DNA of 6,272 bases, taken from NCBI GenBank assembly GCA_030830145.1, contig JAURNO010000384.1, positions 1 to 6,272 of the forward strand, given 5' to 3'. A model generated the notes under the pieces. It ran no database searches. It saw nothing but the letters and a program-made list of their open reading frames with translations, and was not told the origin of the DNA. This DNA comes from Verrucomicrobiota bacterium. Lineage in GTDB: Bacteria; Verrucomicrobiota; Verrucomicrobiia; Opitutales; Seribacteraceae. Below are positions 1-5,551 of the stretch, in pieces. How positions within the stretch are numbered: the stretch's first letter is position 1; the number at the start of each line of letters is the position of its first letter. The position numbers were made by a program, and so were the translations under genes.

Positions 1-122
1 ATTACCTAGAACAATTGATTCGTCACAACAAACATAAACATCGTTTTTGAGCAAGAAACAGGAGCGTGGGGTTCCCAAAAGATCTCAATGACACCCAAGT
101 TCATAATGAAGATGGACGTATC

Positions 123-377
123 TCATTCCTCAACCTTGATGAAAGTTCCCGCTACACCATAAGCAAGAGTTCGCTTTTTAATGAGAGCTTTTCCGCCGAT
201 CGAGTAAGTACTGAAAAAAAGACTGTTTTGCCGATCGACGGCAATGGACAGCAATGCCCCCCCCAACCCATGTTGCTCGACATACCATTCCCGAAAATCG
301 CTTTCATCCGGGTTACTGATGGCCAAGGAAACAAGCACTCCCCCGAGGAGAATCAGAACGATCACAAAATTCTTCAT
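123..377 (-). CDS. Small exported protein, DUF4359-like
   Basis: An 84-residue protein. Residues 1-19 form a hydrophobic signal peptide or membrane anchor (MKNFVIVLILLGGVLVSLA) directly followed by SNPDESDF. The second half has a short polar segment, then SLFFSTYS (52-59) and a Gly-rich end, GVAGTFI (74-80). The order signal peptide, N-P-x-x-x-D/E-F/Y, F-x-x-Y, G-x-x-G-x-F matches my memory of the DUF4359 family, small exported proteins of unknown function; I could not run a profile search. The ATG at 377 is the only start that keeps a complete signal peptide. No clear Shine-Dalgarno sequence precedes it, and the upstream sequence is A/T-rich. The gene is divergent from the lipoprotein gene at 592, with candidate promoter elements at 456-483. 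The opposite-strand open frame here (66-440) looks like its shadow. Its function and its partner are unknown. Confidence 0.6.
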   Translation of the reverse strand: MKNFVIVLILLGGVLVSLAISNPDESDFREWYVEQHGLGGALLSIAVDRQNSLFFSTYSIGGKALIKKRTLAYGVAGTFIKVEE

Positions 378-455
378 TTTACTTTTATATTGCAGTTTAA
401 ATGGCCAAGACGGAAAACCGAGCCGAACTCAAGGGAATGAGTTTGATTGGGTATA

Positions 456-483
456 ATAATAAAAGACCAAAAGTATTGATCAA
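456..483 (-). promoter_or_regulatory. Candidate sigma70 promoter for the DUF4359-like gene
   Basis: Read on the minus strand, TTGATC (483-478, 4/6 to TTGACA) is followed after 16 bases by TATTAT (461-456, 5/6 to TATAAT). The transcript would have a leader of about 70 bases before the ATG at 377. The -35 box lies inside the perfect palindrome ATTGATCAAT (475-484), so a repressor bound there would block it. The match is by eye only; AT-rich intergenic DNA gives such matches by chance. Confidence 0.35.
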
Positions 484-497
484 TTGGCAAGCGCCAA
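475..497. repeat. Adjacent palindromes, possible operator
   Basis: ATTGATCAAT (475-484) is a perfect 10-base palindrome. It is overlapped by one base by TTGGC-AAGC-GCCAA (484-497), a perfect 5-base inverted repeat with a 4-base centre. Both sit midway between two divergent genes. They overlap the candidate minus-strand -35 box and lie just before a possible plus-strand -10 (AATAAT, 510-515). This is a sensible place for a dimeric regulator to act on both genes, but no regulator gene is present in the window. Confidence 0.3.
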
Positions 498-591
498 AGT
501 ACCAACTTGAATAATGTCTCGAAGATCTCATACTCGAGGCTCTCCAATCTCTCCTTTCCCTCTTGTGCAACGATTCAACGCCAAGCCATTC

Positions 592-1143
592 ATGAATAAA
601 ATTATCCTGTCTTTCCTCGTCGCGCTCCTCCCCTTTTTCTCGGCTTGCGAAAAAATGGCCAACATTGACTCCCCTCAATCCTATTCCAAAGACGGTCTTT
701 CCTTCTCGTACCCGGGAAACTGGAAAATCACCGAGGAAGAGGTTTTCGAGGAGATAACCAGGTTCATAAATATCGAAAGCCCGGGGAATGCAAACGTCAT
801 GATCTGCTTTTACGATTTCGAGGATGACGAAACCCTGATGGAGTTCGCAACCGAGTTCTCCCGTGACATGGCGTCTGAAATTGAGGACACAATCCCATTG
901 AGCAAAGTTGGTAAAATTGAATTCAGCAAAGTCACTAGAGAAGGGGTTTCCGGACCGATAGAGGGATTGAGCAACAAAATACCCCTTGTTTTTTTAGGTC
1001 AAAAAGTTCCTCAGGTGTTAGAATACTTCACTCTGAAAAAGCAAAGTAAAACCGTATTCATCGTTTGCCAAAGTTCCGAAGAGGACTTGGAAAAAACGGA
1101 GCCTGCCTTCAAGCAAATCGTCGAAACCCTCGAGCTGAAGTAG
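592..1143 (+). CDS. Predicted lipoprotein, PsbP/DcrB-like fold
   Basis: A 183-residue protein. The frame is open from 514, but I chose the ATG at 592 because it begins a typical lipoprotein signal: MNK, a hydrophobic core at 4-16, then F-S-A-C with the modified Cys at 19. The longer version would bury this signal behind 26 polar residues. Glu20 at position +2 suggests outer-membrane sorting in a Gram-negative cell. After a short linker, GLSFSYPGNWKI (35-46) is the F-x-Y-P-x-x-W signature seen at the start of PsbP- and DcrB-like domains. The end, PAFKQIVETLEL (171-182), also fits that fold, in which a late helix often reads as F-x-x-I-x-x-S/T-L. The middle is acidic and has no catalytic motif that I recognise. 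The gene converges on the tRNA-Lys gene, 37 bases from that tRNA's encoded 3' end. The specific role is unknown; a periplasmic structural or stress role is only a guess. Confidence 0.8.
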   Translation: MNKIILSFLVALLPFFSACEKMANIDSPQSYSKDGLSFSYPGNWKITEEEVFEEITRFINIESPGNANVMICFYDFEDDETLMEFATEFSRDMASEIEDTIPLSKVGKIEFSKVTREGVSGPIEGLSNKIPLVFLGQKVPQVLEYFTLKKQSKTVFIVCQSSEEDLEKTEPAFKQIVETLELK

Positions 1144-1180
1144 ATCCTAAAACAAGATTCTTCGCACAGGACGGAATTCT

Positions 1181-1256
1181 TGGTACCGGCGGAGGGATTC
1201 GAACCCACGACCAAAAGATTAAGAGTCTTCTGCTCTACCAACTGAGCTACGCCGGC
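1181..1256 (-). tRNA. tRNA-Lys (anticodon CTT), CCA encoded
   Basis: The minus strand folds as a complete cloverleaf. The acceptor is GCCGGCG/CGCCGGT (first pair G-U), the D stem is GCTC/GAGC with loop AGTTGGTA, and the anticodon stem is GAAGA/TCTTT. The loop CTCTTAA places CTT at plus positions 1221-1223, reading the codon AAG. The variable loop is TGGTC and the T loop is TTCGAAT. The discriminator is A (1184) and CCA is encoded (1183-1181). The T stem GTGGG/CCCTC has one U-U mismatch at standard positions 50:64. The gene lies between the end of the lipoprotein gene and the divergent DUF1028 gene, and appears to be a single-gene unit with its own promoter. Confidence 0.96.
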
Positions 1257-1288
1257 TCCCAAGAAACTTGCCTTGAGCAAAGAGGTTG

Positions 1289-1316
1289 AAACTAAGCGTT
1301 TTCGTCTTAGGGTCAA
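1289..1316 (-). promoter_or_regulatory. Candidate promoter for tRNA-Lys
   Basis: On the minus strand TTGACC (1316-1311, 5/6 to TTGACA) is followed after 16 bases by TAGTTT (1294-1289, 3/6 to TATAAT). The mature tRNA would begin about 32 bases beyond the -10 box. The -35 element overlaps the AAGG at 1315-1318 in front of the divergent DUF1028 start, so the two divergent signals share bases. The -10 match is poor. Confidence 0.3.
1292..1310. repeat. Imperfect hairpin in the DUF1028 leader
   Basis: CTAAGCG-TTTT-CG-T-CTTAG can form a 7-base-pair stem with one bulged T and a 4-base loop. It lies 11 bases before the DUF1028 ATG and also falls in the spacer of the candidate tRNA-Lys promoter. No T-run follows it on the plus strand, so it is not an ordinary intrinsic terminator. 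It may be fortuitous. Confidence 0.3.
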
Positions 1317-1321
1317 GGCGA

Positions 1322-2044
1322 ATGGACCTACGACTCGTCAGCCTTTTCATAACCGCATCCTTTCTTTTTTGCGCTGAGGGAAAACTCCCTTCTCCTAAGA
1401 TCGCGACCTTTTCCATCGTGGCCCGCGATCCGAAGACCGGCGAGTTGGGGGTAGCCGTTCAATCCAAGTTCATCGCTGTCGGAAGCGTAGTGCCATACGC
1501 CCAAGCGGGCGTCGGAGCCATCGCAAGCCAAGCATTGGGAAACACCCGCTACGGTCCGGTAGGCTTGGAGTTGCTCGAGGAGGGGAAGACAACGGAGGAA
1601 GTGCTCCGCTTGATGACCAAGGCCGATCCTGGACGAGCCCACCGTCAAGTTGGTGTAATTGGACTGGAAGGAAACGCTTCTCTATACACAGGCGTGAAGT
1701 GCATGAATTGGGCGGGAGGCATAACCGGCCCTGATTATGCCGTCCAAGGGAATTTACTGACTGGTCCGGAAGTGACGCAAGCCATGGCCCTTGCGTTCGA
1801 GGATACCAACGGAACCTTGTCCGAGCGGATGATCGAATCACTCCGAGCTGGGCAGAAGGCCGGCGGAGACAAAAGAGGCAGGCAATCGGCCGCGCTTCTA
1901 GTCGTAAGAAAAGGCTGGGGCTACGGAGGATTGAATGATCGCTTCAGGGATCTTCGGGTGGACGACCACCCCACCCCGATCGAGGAATTGGACAGAATCT
2001 ATCGCCTTCACCGGAAGATATTCAGACGTCCGGATAGGAAATGA
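1322..2044 (+). CDS. Secreted DUF1028 family protein (Ntn-hydrolase-like)
   Basis: A 240-residue protein with the full DUF1028 signature: ATFSIVARDP (28-37), GELGVAVQSKF (40-50), GVGAIASQAL (63-72), YGPVGLELL (78-86), YAVQGNLL (139-146), GGDKRGRQSAALLVV (181-195) and DLRVDDHP (210-217). The family is assigned to the Ntn-hydrolase superfamily; its substrate is not established. The frame extends to a TTG at 1286, but the ATG at 1322 gives a clean signal peptide (residues 1-18, probable cleavage near Cys-Ala-Glu), with AAGG 3 bases upstream. The lipobox is poor because Phe16 precedes Cys17, so ordinary secretion is likelier than lipidation. Many relatives begin almost at the T-F-S-I motif; here Thr29 would need processing to become N-terminal. 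There is no C-terminal peptidoglycan-binding extension. The gene is divergent from tRNA-Lys and 73 bases before queC. Confidence 0.93.
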   Translation: MDLRLVSLFITASFLFCAEGKLPSPKIATFSIVARDPKTGELGVAVQSKFIAVGSVVPYAQAGVGAIASQALGNTRYGPVGLELLEEGKTTEEVLRLMTKADPGRAHRQVGVIGLEGNASLYTGVKCMNWAGGITGPDYAVQGNLLTGPEVTQAMALAFEDTNGTLSERMIESLRAGQKAGGDKRGRQSAALLVVRKGWGYGGLNDRFRDLRVDDHPTPIEELDRIYRLHRKIFRRPDRK

Positions 2045-2053
2045 GTTTCAAGT

Positions 2054-2082
2054 TCGACCTTGGATTCCCGAGGAACTAAGAT
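2054..2082 (+). promoter_or_regulatory. Candidate promoter for the que operon
   Basis: TCGACC (2054-2059, 4/6) and TAAGAT (2077-2082, 4/6) are separated by 17 bases, in the 73-base gap between the DUF1028 stop and the queC start. The leader would be only about 30 bases, too short for a preQ1 riboswitch, and I see no C-rich loop or A-rich tail of that class. Read-through from the DUF1028 gene is equally possible. Confidence 0.25.
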
Positions 2083-2117
2083 GAACCGCTCGTGAACCCT
2101 TCAACCAAGACAATCGA

Positions 2118-2774
2118 ATGAAAGCGGTCGTGCTGTTTTCCGGCGGACTGGATTCGACCGTGCTCGTATCTCACCTTTTGTCCAAGGGAGCCGAAGTCCG
2201 ATTGCTTTCGATCGACTACGGGCAAAGGCATGCCAAGGAACTCGCCCACGGTGACGCTTTGGCCCGGCACATGAACCTCCCGAGGAAAAGCCTGTCGCTG
2301 CCCGATCTGGGTGATTTGCTCAAGGGCAGTTCCCTCACTGACGACTCAGTTGAGTTGCCCGAAGGCCATTACGCCGAGGAGTCGATGAAAGCCACCGTCG
2401 TGCCCAACCGGAACATGATCTTGCTGGCCCTTGCCGGGGGCTATGCTCTTTCATCTGGGTTCGATACCATTGCCTATGCGGCCCATGCAGGAGATCATTT
2501 CATTTACCCGGACTGCCGCCCGGAATTCGCCGAGGCCATGGAAAAAGCCCTCGGGTTAGCCGATTGGGAAGACTTGAAGCTGTACCGACCTTTCGTTGAC
2601 AAAACCAAGGCTGATTTGGTCAAACTAGGCACCGAACTCGGTAGCGCCCTCGAAATGACTTGGTCGTGTTATGCCGGCATGGATAATCATTGCGGGAAAT
2701 GTGGCACCTGCGTTGAAAGGAAGGAAGCCTTTGAGCTCGCAAAAGTTCCCGACCCCACGAAGTATGAAGAGTGA
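2118..2774 (+). CDS. queC: 7-cyano-7-deazaguanine (preQ0) synthase QueC
   Basis: A 218-residue cytosolic enzyme that uses ATP and ammonia to convert 7-carboxy-7-deazaguanine to preQ0. The N-terminal PP-loop SGGLDST (8-14) binds ATP, followed by SIDYGQRH (31-38). VVPNRNM (94-100) and YAAHAGDH (120-127) are conserved active-site segments. The zinc site is complete: Cys184, Cys192, Cys195 and Cys198 in C-x7-C-x2-C-x2-C arrangement, followed by the typical C-R/V-E-R-K-x-A-F stretch. The length is normal for the family. The ATG at 2118 starts immediately before the core strand KAVVLFSGG, so no alternative start is needed, although no good Shine-Dalgarno sequence precedes it. It is the first of three tightly packed genes; queD begins 9 bases after its stop. 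Confidence 0.98.
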   Translation: MKAVVLFSGGLDSTVLVSHLLSKGAEVRLLSIDYGQRHAKELAHGDALARHMNLPRKSLSLPDLGDLLKGSSLTDDSVELPEGHYAEESMKATVVPNRNMILLALAGGYALSSGFDTIAYAAHAGDHFIYPDCRPEFAEAMEKALGLADWEDLKLYRPFVDKTKADLVKLGTELGSALEMTWSCYAGMDNHCGKCGTCVERKEAFELAKVPDPTKYEE

Positions 2775-2783
2775 AACAACAGC

Positions 2784-3227
2784 ATGATCACCTGTAGCAA
2801 AACCTATCGGGACATCCCGCTTTCCCACCGCCAACCCTTTCACGACGGCCGCTGCTCACGCCTCCACGGGCACAGTTGGGCAATCACCCTGACCTTCGAA
2901 GCAAGCAGTTTGGACGACAACGGATTTGTGATTGATTTCGGTGAACTTCATTTCATCGAGGACTGGATCGACGAGCATTTGGACCACGGAACCGTGCTTT
3001 GTCAGGACGATCCACGCAAGGAAGAGCTCGTGACTCTCAATGAAAAGGGTTTACTCAAGATCACTTGGGTCGAAAGCGCCTCCTGCGAAGGAATCGCCAG
3101 GTTTCTTTTCGAGACCTTCGCACCGATGGTTTCCCAAAGGACCAATAACCGGGTAAGCCTGCAAGCGATCCATCTCGAGGAGGACTCCAAAAATTCCGCC
3201 ACTTACCAACCCGTCGCCGGCGGATGA
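2784..3227 (+). CDS. queD: 6-carboxy-5,6,7,8-tetrahydropterin synthase QueD
   Basis: A 147-residue zinc enzyme of the PTPS/QueD family that converts 7,8-dihydroneopterin triphosphate to 6-carboxytetrahydropterin, the substrate of QueE. The zinc ligands are His15 (in SHRQ), His28 and His30 (in CSRLHGHS); Cys24 is the expected catalytic thiol. DFGEL (51-55) and LDH (66-68, catalytic Asp-His) follow. ESASCE (97-102) replaces the more usual N-P-T-x-E, keeping the Glu. The late LEED (131-134) supplies the pterin-binding Glu. It is longer than the roughly 120-residue E. coli enzyme because of a segment after LDH (about residues 72-95), as also seen in other longer homologues. The opening before His15 is unusual (PLSHRQ rather than F-x-A-A-H-R-L). 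Its stop overlaps the queE start by four bases (ATGA, 3224-3227), which indicates translational coupling. Confidence 0.95.
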   Translation: MITCSKTYRDIPLSHRQPFHDGRCSRLHGHSWAITLTFEASSLDDNGFVIDFGELHFIEDWIDEHLDHGTVLCQDDPRKEELVTLNEKGLLKITWVESASCEGIARFLFETFAPMVSQRTNNRVSLQAIHLEEDSKNSATYQPVAGG

Positions 3228-3904
3228 AGGCCCTGCCCGTCTACGAGCGCTTTCACTCGTGGCAGGGAGAAGGCATCCATCTGGGAAAATCCGCTTTTTT
3301 TATCCGCTTGCACGGTTGCCCCGTGCATTGCCCGTGGTGTGACTCAGCAGGGACTTGGCATCCTGAACATCTGCCTGAGAATATCGAGCGGATTCAACCC
3401 GATGAACTCGCCGAAGAAGCCTTTTCGTCGGGTTGCGAAATTGTGGTCATCACTGGAGGGGAACCGGCCATTCACAATTTGCACGACCTCGCCTATCAAC
3501 TAAGAAACCGCAACTTACCCGTTCATTTGGAAACTTGTGGGGCCTATGAAATCCGAGGAGAAATGGACTGGATCACACTAAGTCCGAAATGGAATGCCAT
3601 GCCGCTTGAAGAATGCATGGAGCAAGCCGATGAGTTCAAGCTGATCATCGAGGAAACCGACAGCATGACCAAATGGACTGAGGCTCTACCCCTTGATTCC
3701 CAAGGAAGCCCTGTCTGGCTTCACCCCGAATGGTCCAAGGCCCGCGATCCCGAGGTGCTTCGTTCCATCAACGATTGGGTCAAAGAACACGGCGCCCCTT
3801 ATCGGGCCGGCTATCAACTACACAAGCTTTACGAGGCCGACGAAGCGGACAAACGGTCTCGACCGGAAGCCTCCCTAAGCCATTTGCCTGAGCAGCAAAA
3901 ATAG
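3224..3904 (+). CDS. queE: 7-carboxy-7-deazaguanine synthase QueE (radical SAM)
   Basis: A 226-residue radical SAM enzyme that rearranges 6-carboxytetrahydropterin to 7-carboxy-7-deazaguanine, using S-adenosylmethionine, a 4Fe-4S cluster and Mg2+. The cluster motif is the standard C-x3-C-x2-C at Cys32, Cys36 and Cys39, in GCPVHCPWCD (31-40). The family opening, SWQGEG (12-17), precedes it. TGGEP (77-81) contacts SAM, and LETCGAY and LSPK follow in the expected order. YQLHKLYEAD near the C-terminus is the conserved Q-x-H-K segment. Its ATG lies inside the queD stop region, so translation is probably coupled. No terminator follows: the SRAP gene starts 37 bases later and may share the transcript. 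The product goes to QueC, encoded two genes upstream. Confidence 0.96.
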   Translation: MKALPVYERFHSWQGEGIHLGKSAFFIRLHGCPVHCPWCDSAGTWHPEHLPENIERIQPDELAEEAFSSGCEIVVITGGEPAIHNLHDLAYQLRNRNLPVHLETCGAYEIRGEMDWITLSPKWNAMPLEECMEQADEFKLIIEETDSMTKWTEALPLDSQGSPVWLHPEWSKARDPEVLRSINDWVKEHGAPYRAGYQLHKLYEADEADKRSRPEASLSHLPEQQK

Positions 3905-3941
3905 GGCGAACCTTGAACACACACCAAGAAATTAAATAGGT

Positions 3942-4616
3942 ATGTGCGGAAGATATTCATGGAAAAAACCAGGCAAAAAACGCTTTGCCAAACTGACTAC
4001 AAACGATCCCAAGTCAACAGGTTCGAGTTTCAACAGAGCACCCGGTCAGGTTCATCCGACCCTTTCCAATCGGAACGGAGCGGTCGAATGGAATCCTATG
4101 CTGTGGGGACGCCCCTCCAATCGGAACAAAAGTCGTATCGGTGCCTTCCCCATAAACGCCCGAGCTGAAACAGTCGGAAAGAAACCGACCTTCCGCGAAT
4201 CATTCGAAAAGAGGCGCTGTCTCGTTCCTGCCGACGGTTTTTACGAATGGGAAGTTCTCGAGACGCAAAAATATCCCCACTTCATTCATCTGCCCGATCA
4301 CGAAACTTTTGCCATGGCCGGCATCTGGACAAAGTCACTCGAAGAATCCGATCAAACGGACATATTCTCGTTGCTTACCCAAAGTGCCCACCCGAGTGTT
4401 CTTCCTTTACATCATAGGATGCCCGTCATTCTCCGAGAGTCCGATTGGGAGATTTGGCTCGACCCCTCGTCCTTGCCCGAGCATCTGGAAAAAATCCTTC
4501 TAAAACCAGGCCCCCGCATGATCCACTACCAAGTAAGCAATCAAGTAAACTCCACCAGGAACGATGCCCCCGAGTTGCAACTTCCCTTCTCGGAAAGACA
4601 AGCCACTCTGTTCTAG
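3942..4616 (+). CDS. SRAP domain protein (YedK/HMCES family), abasic-site DNA crosslinker
   Basis: A 224-residue single-domain SRAP protein. In this family Cys2, exposed by removal of the initiator Met, forms a thiazolidine crosslink with abasic sites in single-stranded DNA and shields them during replication. The key residues are all present: MCGRYS (1-6, Cys2), NRAPGQ (31-36), INARAE (71-76, Asn72), CLVPADGFYEW (93-103, Glu102) and HHRMPVIL (157-164, His157). These correspond to Asn75, Glu105 and His160 of E. coli YedK. VSNQVNS near the end is also typical. The start is fixed by the absolute need for Cys at position 2. The protein ends exactly in QATLF (220-224), a possible beta-clamp-binding tail. 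It lies 37 bases after queE in the same direction and may be co-transcribed with the que genes. No LexA-type site is obvious upstream. Confidence 0.96.
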   Translation: MCGRYSWKKPGKKRFAKLTTNDPKSTGSSFNRAPGQVHPTLSNRNGAVEWNPMLWGRPSNRNKSRIGAFPINARAETVGKKPTFRESFEKRRCLVPADGFYEWEVLETQKYPHFIHLPDHETFAMAGIWTKSLEESDQTDIFSLLTQSAHPSVLPLHHRMPVILRESDWEIWLDPSSLPEHLEKILLKPGPRMIHYQVSNQVNSTRNDAPELQLPFSERQATLF

Positions 4617-4619
4617 TTT

Positions 4620-4643
4620 CACAAAGACTGGCCTCTTTTTGTG
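4620..4643 (+). terminator. Weak hairpin after the SRAP gene
   Basis: CAC-AAAGA-CTGGCC-TCTTT-TT-GTG, starting 3 bases after the SRAP stop, can form a stem of 8 pairs interrupted by two unpaired T residues. It is AT-rich and is followed by GTTCC... rather than a T-run, so at best it attenuates. The 79-residue gene begins 31 bases beyond it. Confidence 0.25.
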
Positions 4644-4674
4644 TTCCTCCTAAAATACAATAAGTTAGGCTTTT

Positions 4675-4914
4675 ATGAAAAAGATGAGTAAGATCATGGT
4701 GTTCGAACCAACTGATCCAAACCTTGGACCAGAAGTCACTTTAGAGACCGAAACAAGCCGCAAAAGTTTTCGACTACCCCGCTCGGCAAAGGCTAACGAG
4801 CAAGCTCCCTTGGCCATCGAATCATTTGCCCAGGACCCCGAGCGCTATGCTGAGTTGATGGAAAGGATTGAACAGTACTTGCTAGGCTTCAAGGACGAAT
4901 CATCCCAAGAGTGA
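4675..4914 (+). CDS. Hypothetical small acidic protein
   Basis: A 79-residue protein that I do not recognise. The N-terminal half is polar and looks extended (TDPNLGPEVTLETET, then the basic patch RKSFRLPRSAK at 29-39). The C-terminal third, DPERYAELMERIEQYLLGF (54-72), should be one amphipathic helix, followed by an acidic tail. There is no signal peptide, membrane segment or cysteine. The ATG at 4675 has a weak TTAGG six bases upstream, and ATGs at codons 4 and 8 are alternatives. A TACAAT box (4656-4661) lies close upstream but has no good -35 partner. It follows the SRAP gene by 58 bases in the same direction and may share its transcript. Its stop codon is one base from the stop of the minus-strand gene at 4916. 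Codon use resembles that of the neighbours, which supports real coding. Confidence 0.65.
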   Translation: MKKMSKIMVFEPTDPNLGPEVTLETETSRKSFRLPRSAKANEQAPLAIESFAQDPERYAELMERIEQYLLGFKDESSQE

Positions 4915-4915
4915 C

Positions 4916-5551
4916 TCAAAAGTAATCATCATCCCATTCATCGTCGTCTAATTTCTCTTCCCCCCAAGTGAAAGGACAGGCAAAAAAGAAATAATTGACC
5001 GAGCGCGGTGGACTTCGGTCCACCAAAGTTGGTCTCTTCCCTACCCTCTTTTTCTTTTTGGAACCAGTCCCCTTCGATTTACGCTCCGGTTTGACCAACT
5101 TCTCAATCCGGATGGCTTCTTGAAGCCAATAGGCGGCCACCCCGAGATTTTCCATTTCCATGTGAAGGTAATGCAACTTGTAGCGCAAATCATGATTGGC
5201 GGAAAAGTTTTCGAGAGAACCCATGATCACTTGGGTAGCCCCCCAGAAACCATCGAGTGCCAAAGTCGCCTCAAAATCACTCAACAAAAAGCATAACTTC
5301 TTGTGAGGAGTGCCGGAAAGATAACGGGCCAATTCCCTTTGCTCACCGTACCTCTCTTCCTCTCGGACTTTTTCGTGCAAAGCCTCCATGGCCTTACGGT
5401 CTGGATTTCCGTCCGCATCGACGATCAACCAGGAACAGTTCCCGACAGAACCGTATTCATCCGAACCGAACAACTCCAATTGAGGAGGAGTCTCGATCTT
5501 GGACTTATGTTTTTCCACCGCTGACTGTTCAGGATCCATGACGCAAAACAT
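4916..5551 (-). CDS. Hypothetical protein with clamp-motif-like QLELF and charged C-terminal tail
   Basis: 211 residues from the ATG at 5551, or 207 from the in-frame ATG at 5539; neither has a clear Shine-Dalgarno sequence. I do not recognise a family with confidence. In 211-residue numbering, the polar N-terminus contains QLELFG (24-29). A probable folded domain spans about 38-150: SWLIVDADGNP (40-50), a charged helix (52-78), then LCFLLSDFEATLALDGFWGA (86-105) and a helix ending near EAIRIEKL. The E-x-x-L-x-L-D-G-F stretch is loosely reminiscent of DUF4375/DMP19 proteins, too weakly to assign. Residues 158-173 form a lysine/arginine-rich linker, and the protein ends in an acidic tail (198-211, with DDDEWDDDYF). 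Such a basic linker followed by an acidic tail suggests nucleic-acid or protein docking, which is inference. It is tail to tail with the 79-residue gene, and a possible small gene overlaps its 5' end. Confidence 0.82.
   Translation of the reverse strand: MFCVMDPEQSAVEKHKSKIETPPQLELFGSDEYGSVGNCSWLIVDADGNPDRKAMEALHEKVREEERYGEQRELARYLSGTPHKKLCFLLSDFEATLALDGFWGATQVIMGSLENFSANHDLRYKLHYLHMEMENLGVAAYWLQEAIRIEKLVKPERKSKGTGSKKKKRVGKRPTLVDRSPPRSVNYFFFACPFTWGEEKLDDDEWDDDYF

Noticed and set aside
66..440. Plus-strand open frame of 124 codons starting with GTG
   Set aside because: It lies opposite the DUF4359-like gene, which has a signal peptide and family-like motifs. The plus-strand translation has no recognisable domain and a poor start.
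514..591. N-terminal extension of the lipoprotein gene from the ATG at 514
   Set aside because: It would place 26 polar residues in front of an intact lipoprotein signal peptide.
1154..1181. Imperfect inverted repeat after tRNA-Lys (AAGAATTC/GAATCTT on the minus strand) followed by GTTTT
   Set aside because: It is AT-rich, has a bulge, overlaps the encoded CCA and has only four T residues; too weak to call a terminator.
1286..1321. TTG start for the DUF1028 gene
   Set aside because: The ATG at 1322 gives a cleaner signal peptide, and the extension runs through the hairpin at 1292-1310.
2045..2117. preQ1 riboswitch before queC
   Set aside because: The gap is short and lacks the G/C stem, C-rich loop and A-rich pseudoknot tail of the known preQ1 classes.
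4675..5551. Toxin-antitoxin pair formed by the 79-residue and 207-211-residue genes
   Set aside because: The genes are convergent, not in one operon, and neither shows toxin or antitoxin motifs.
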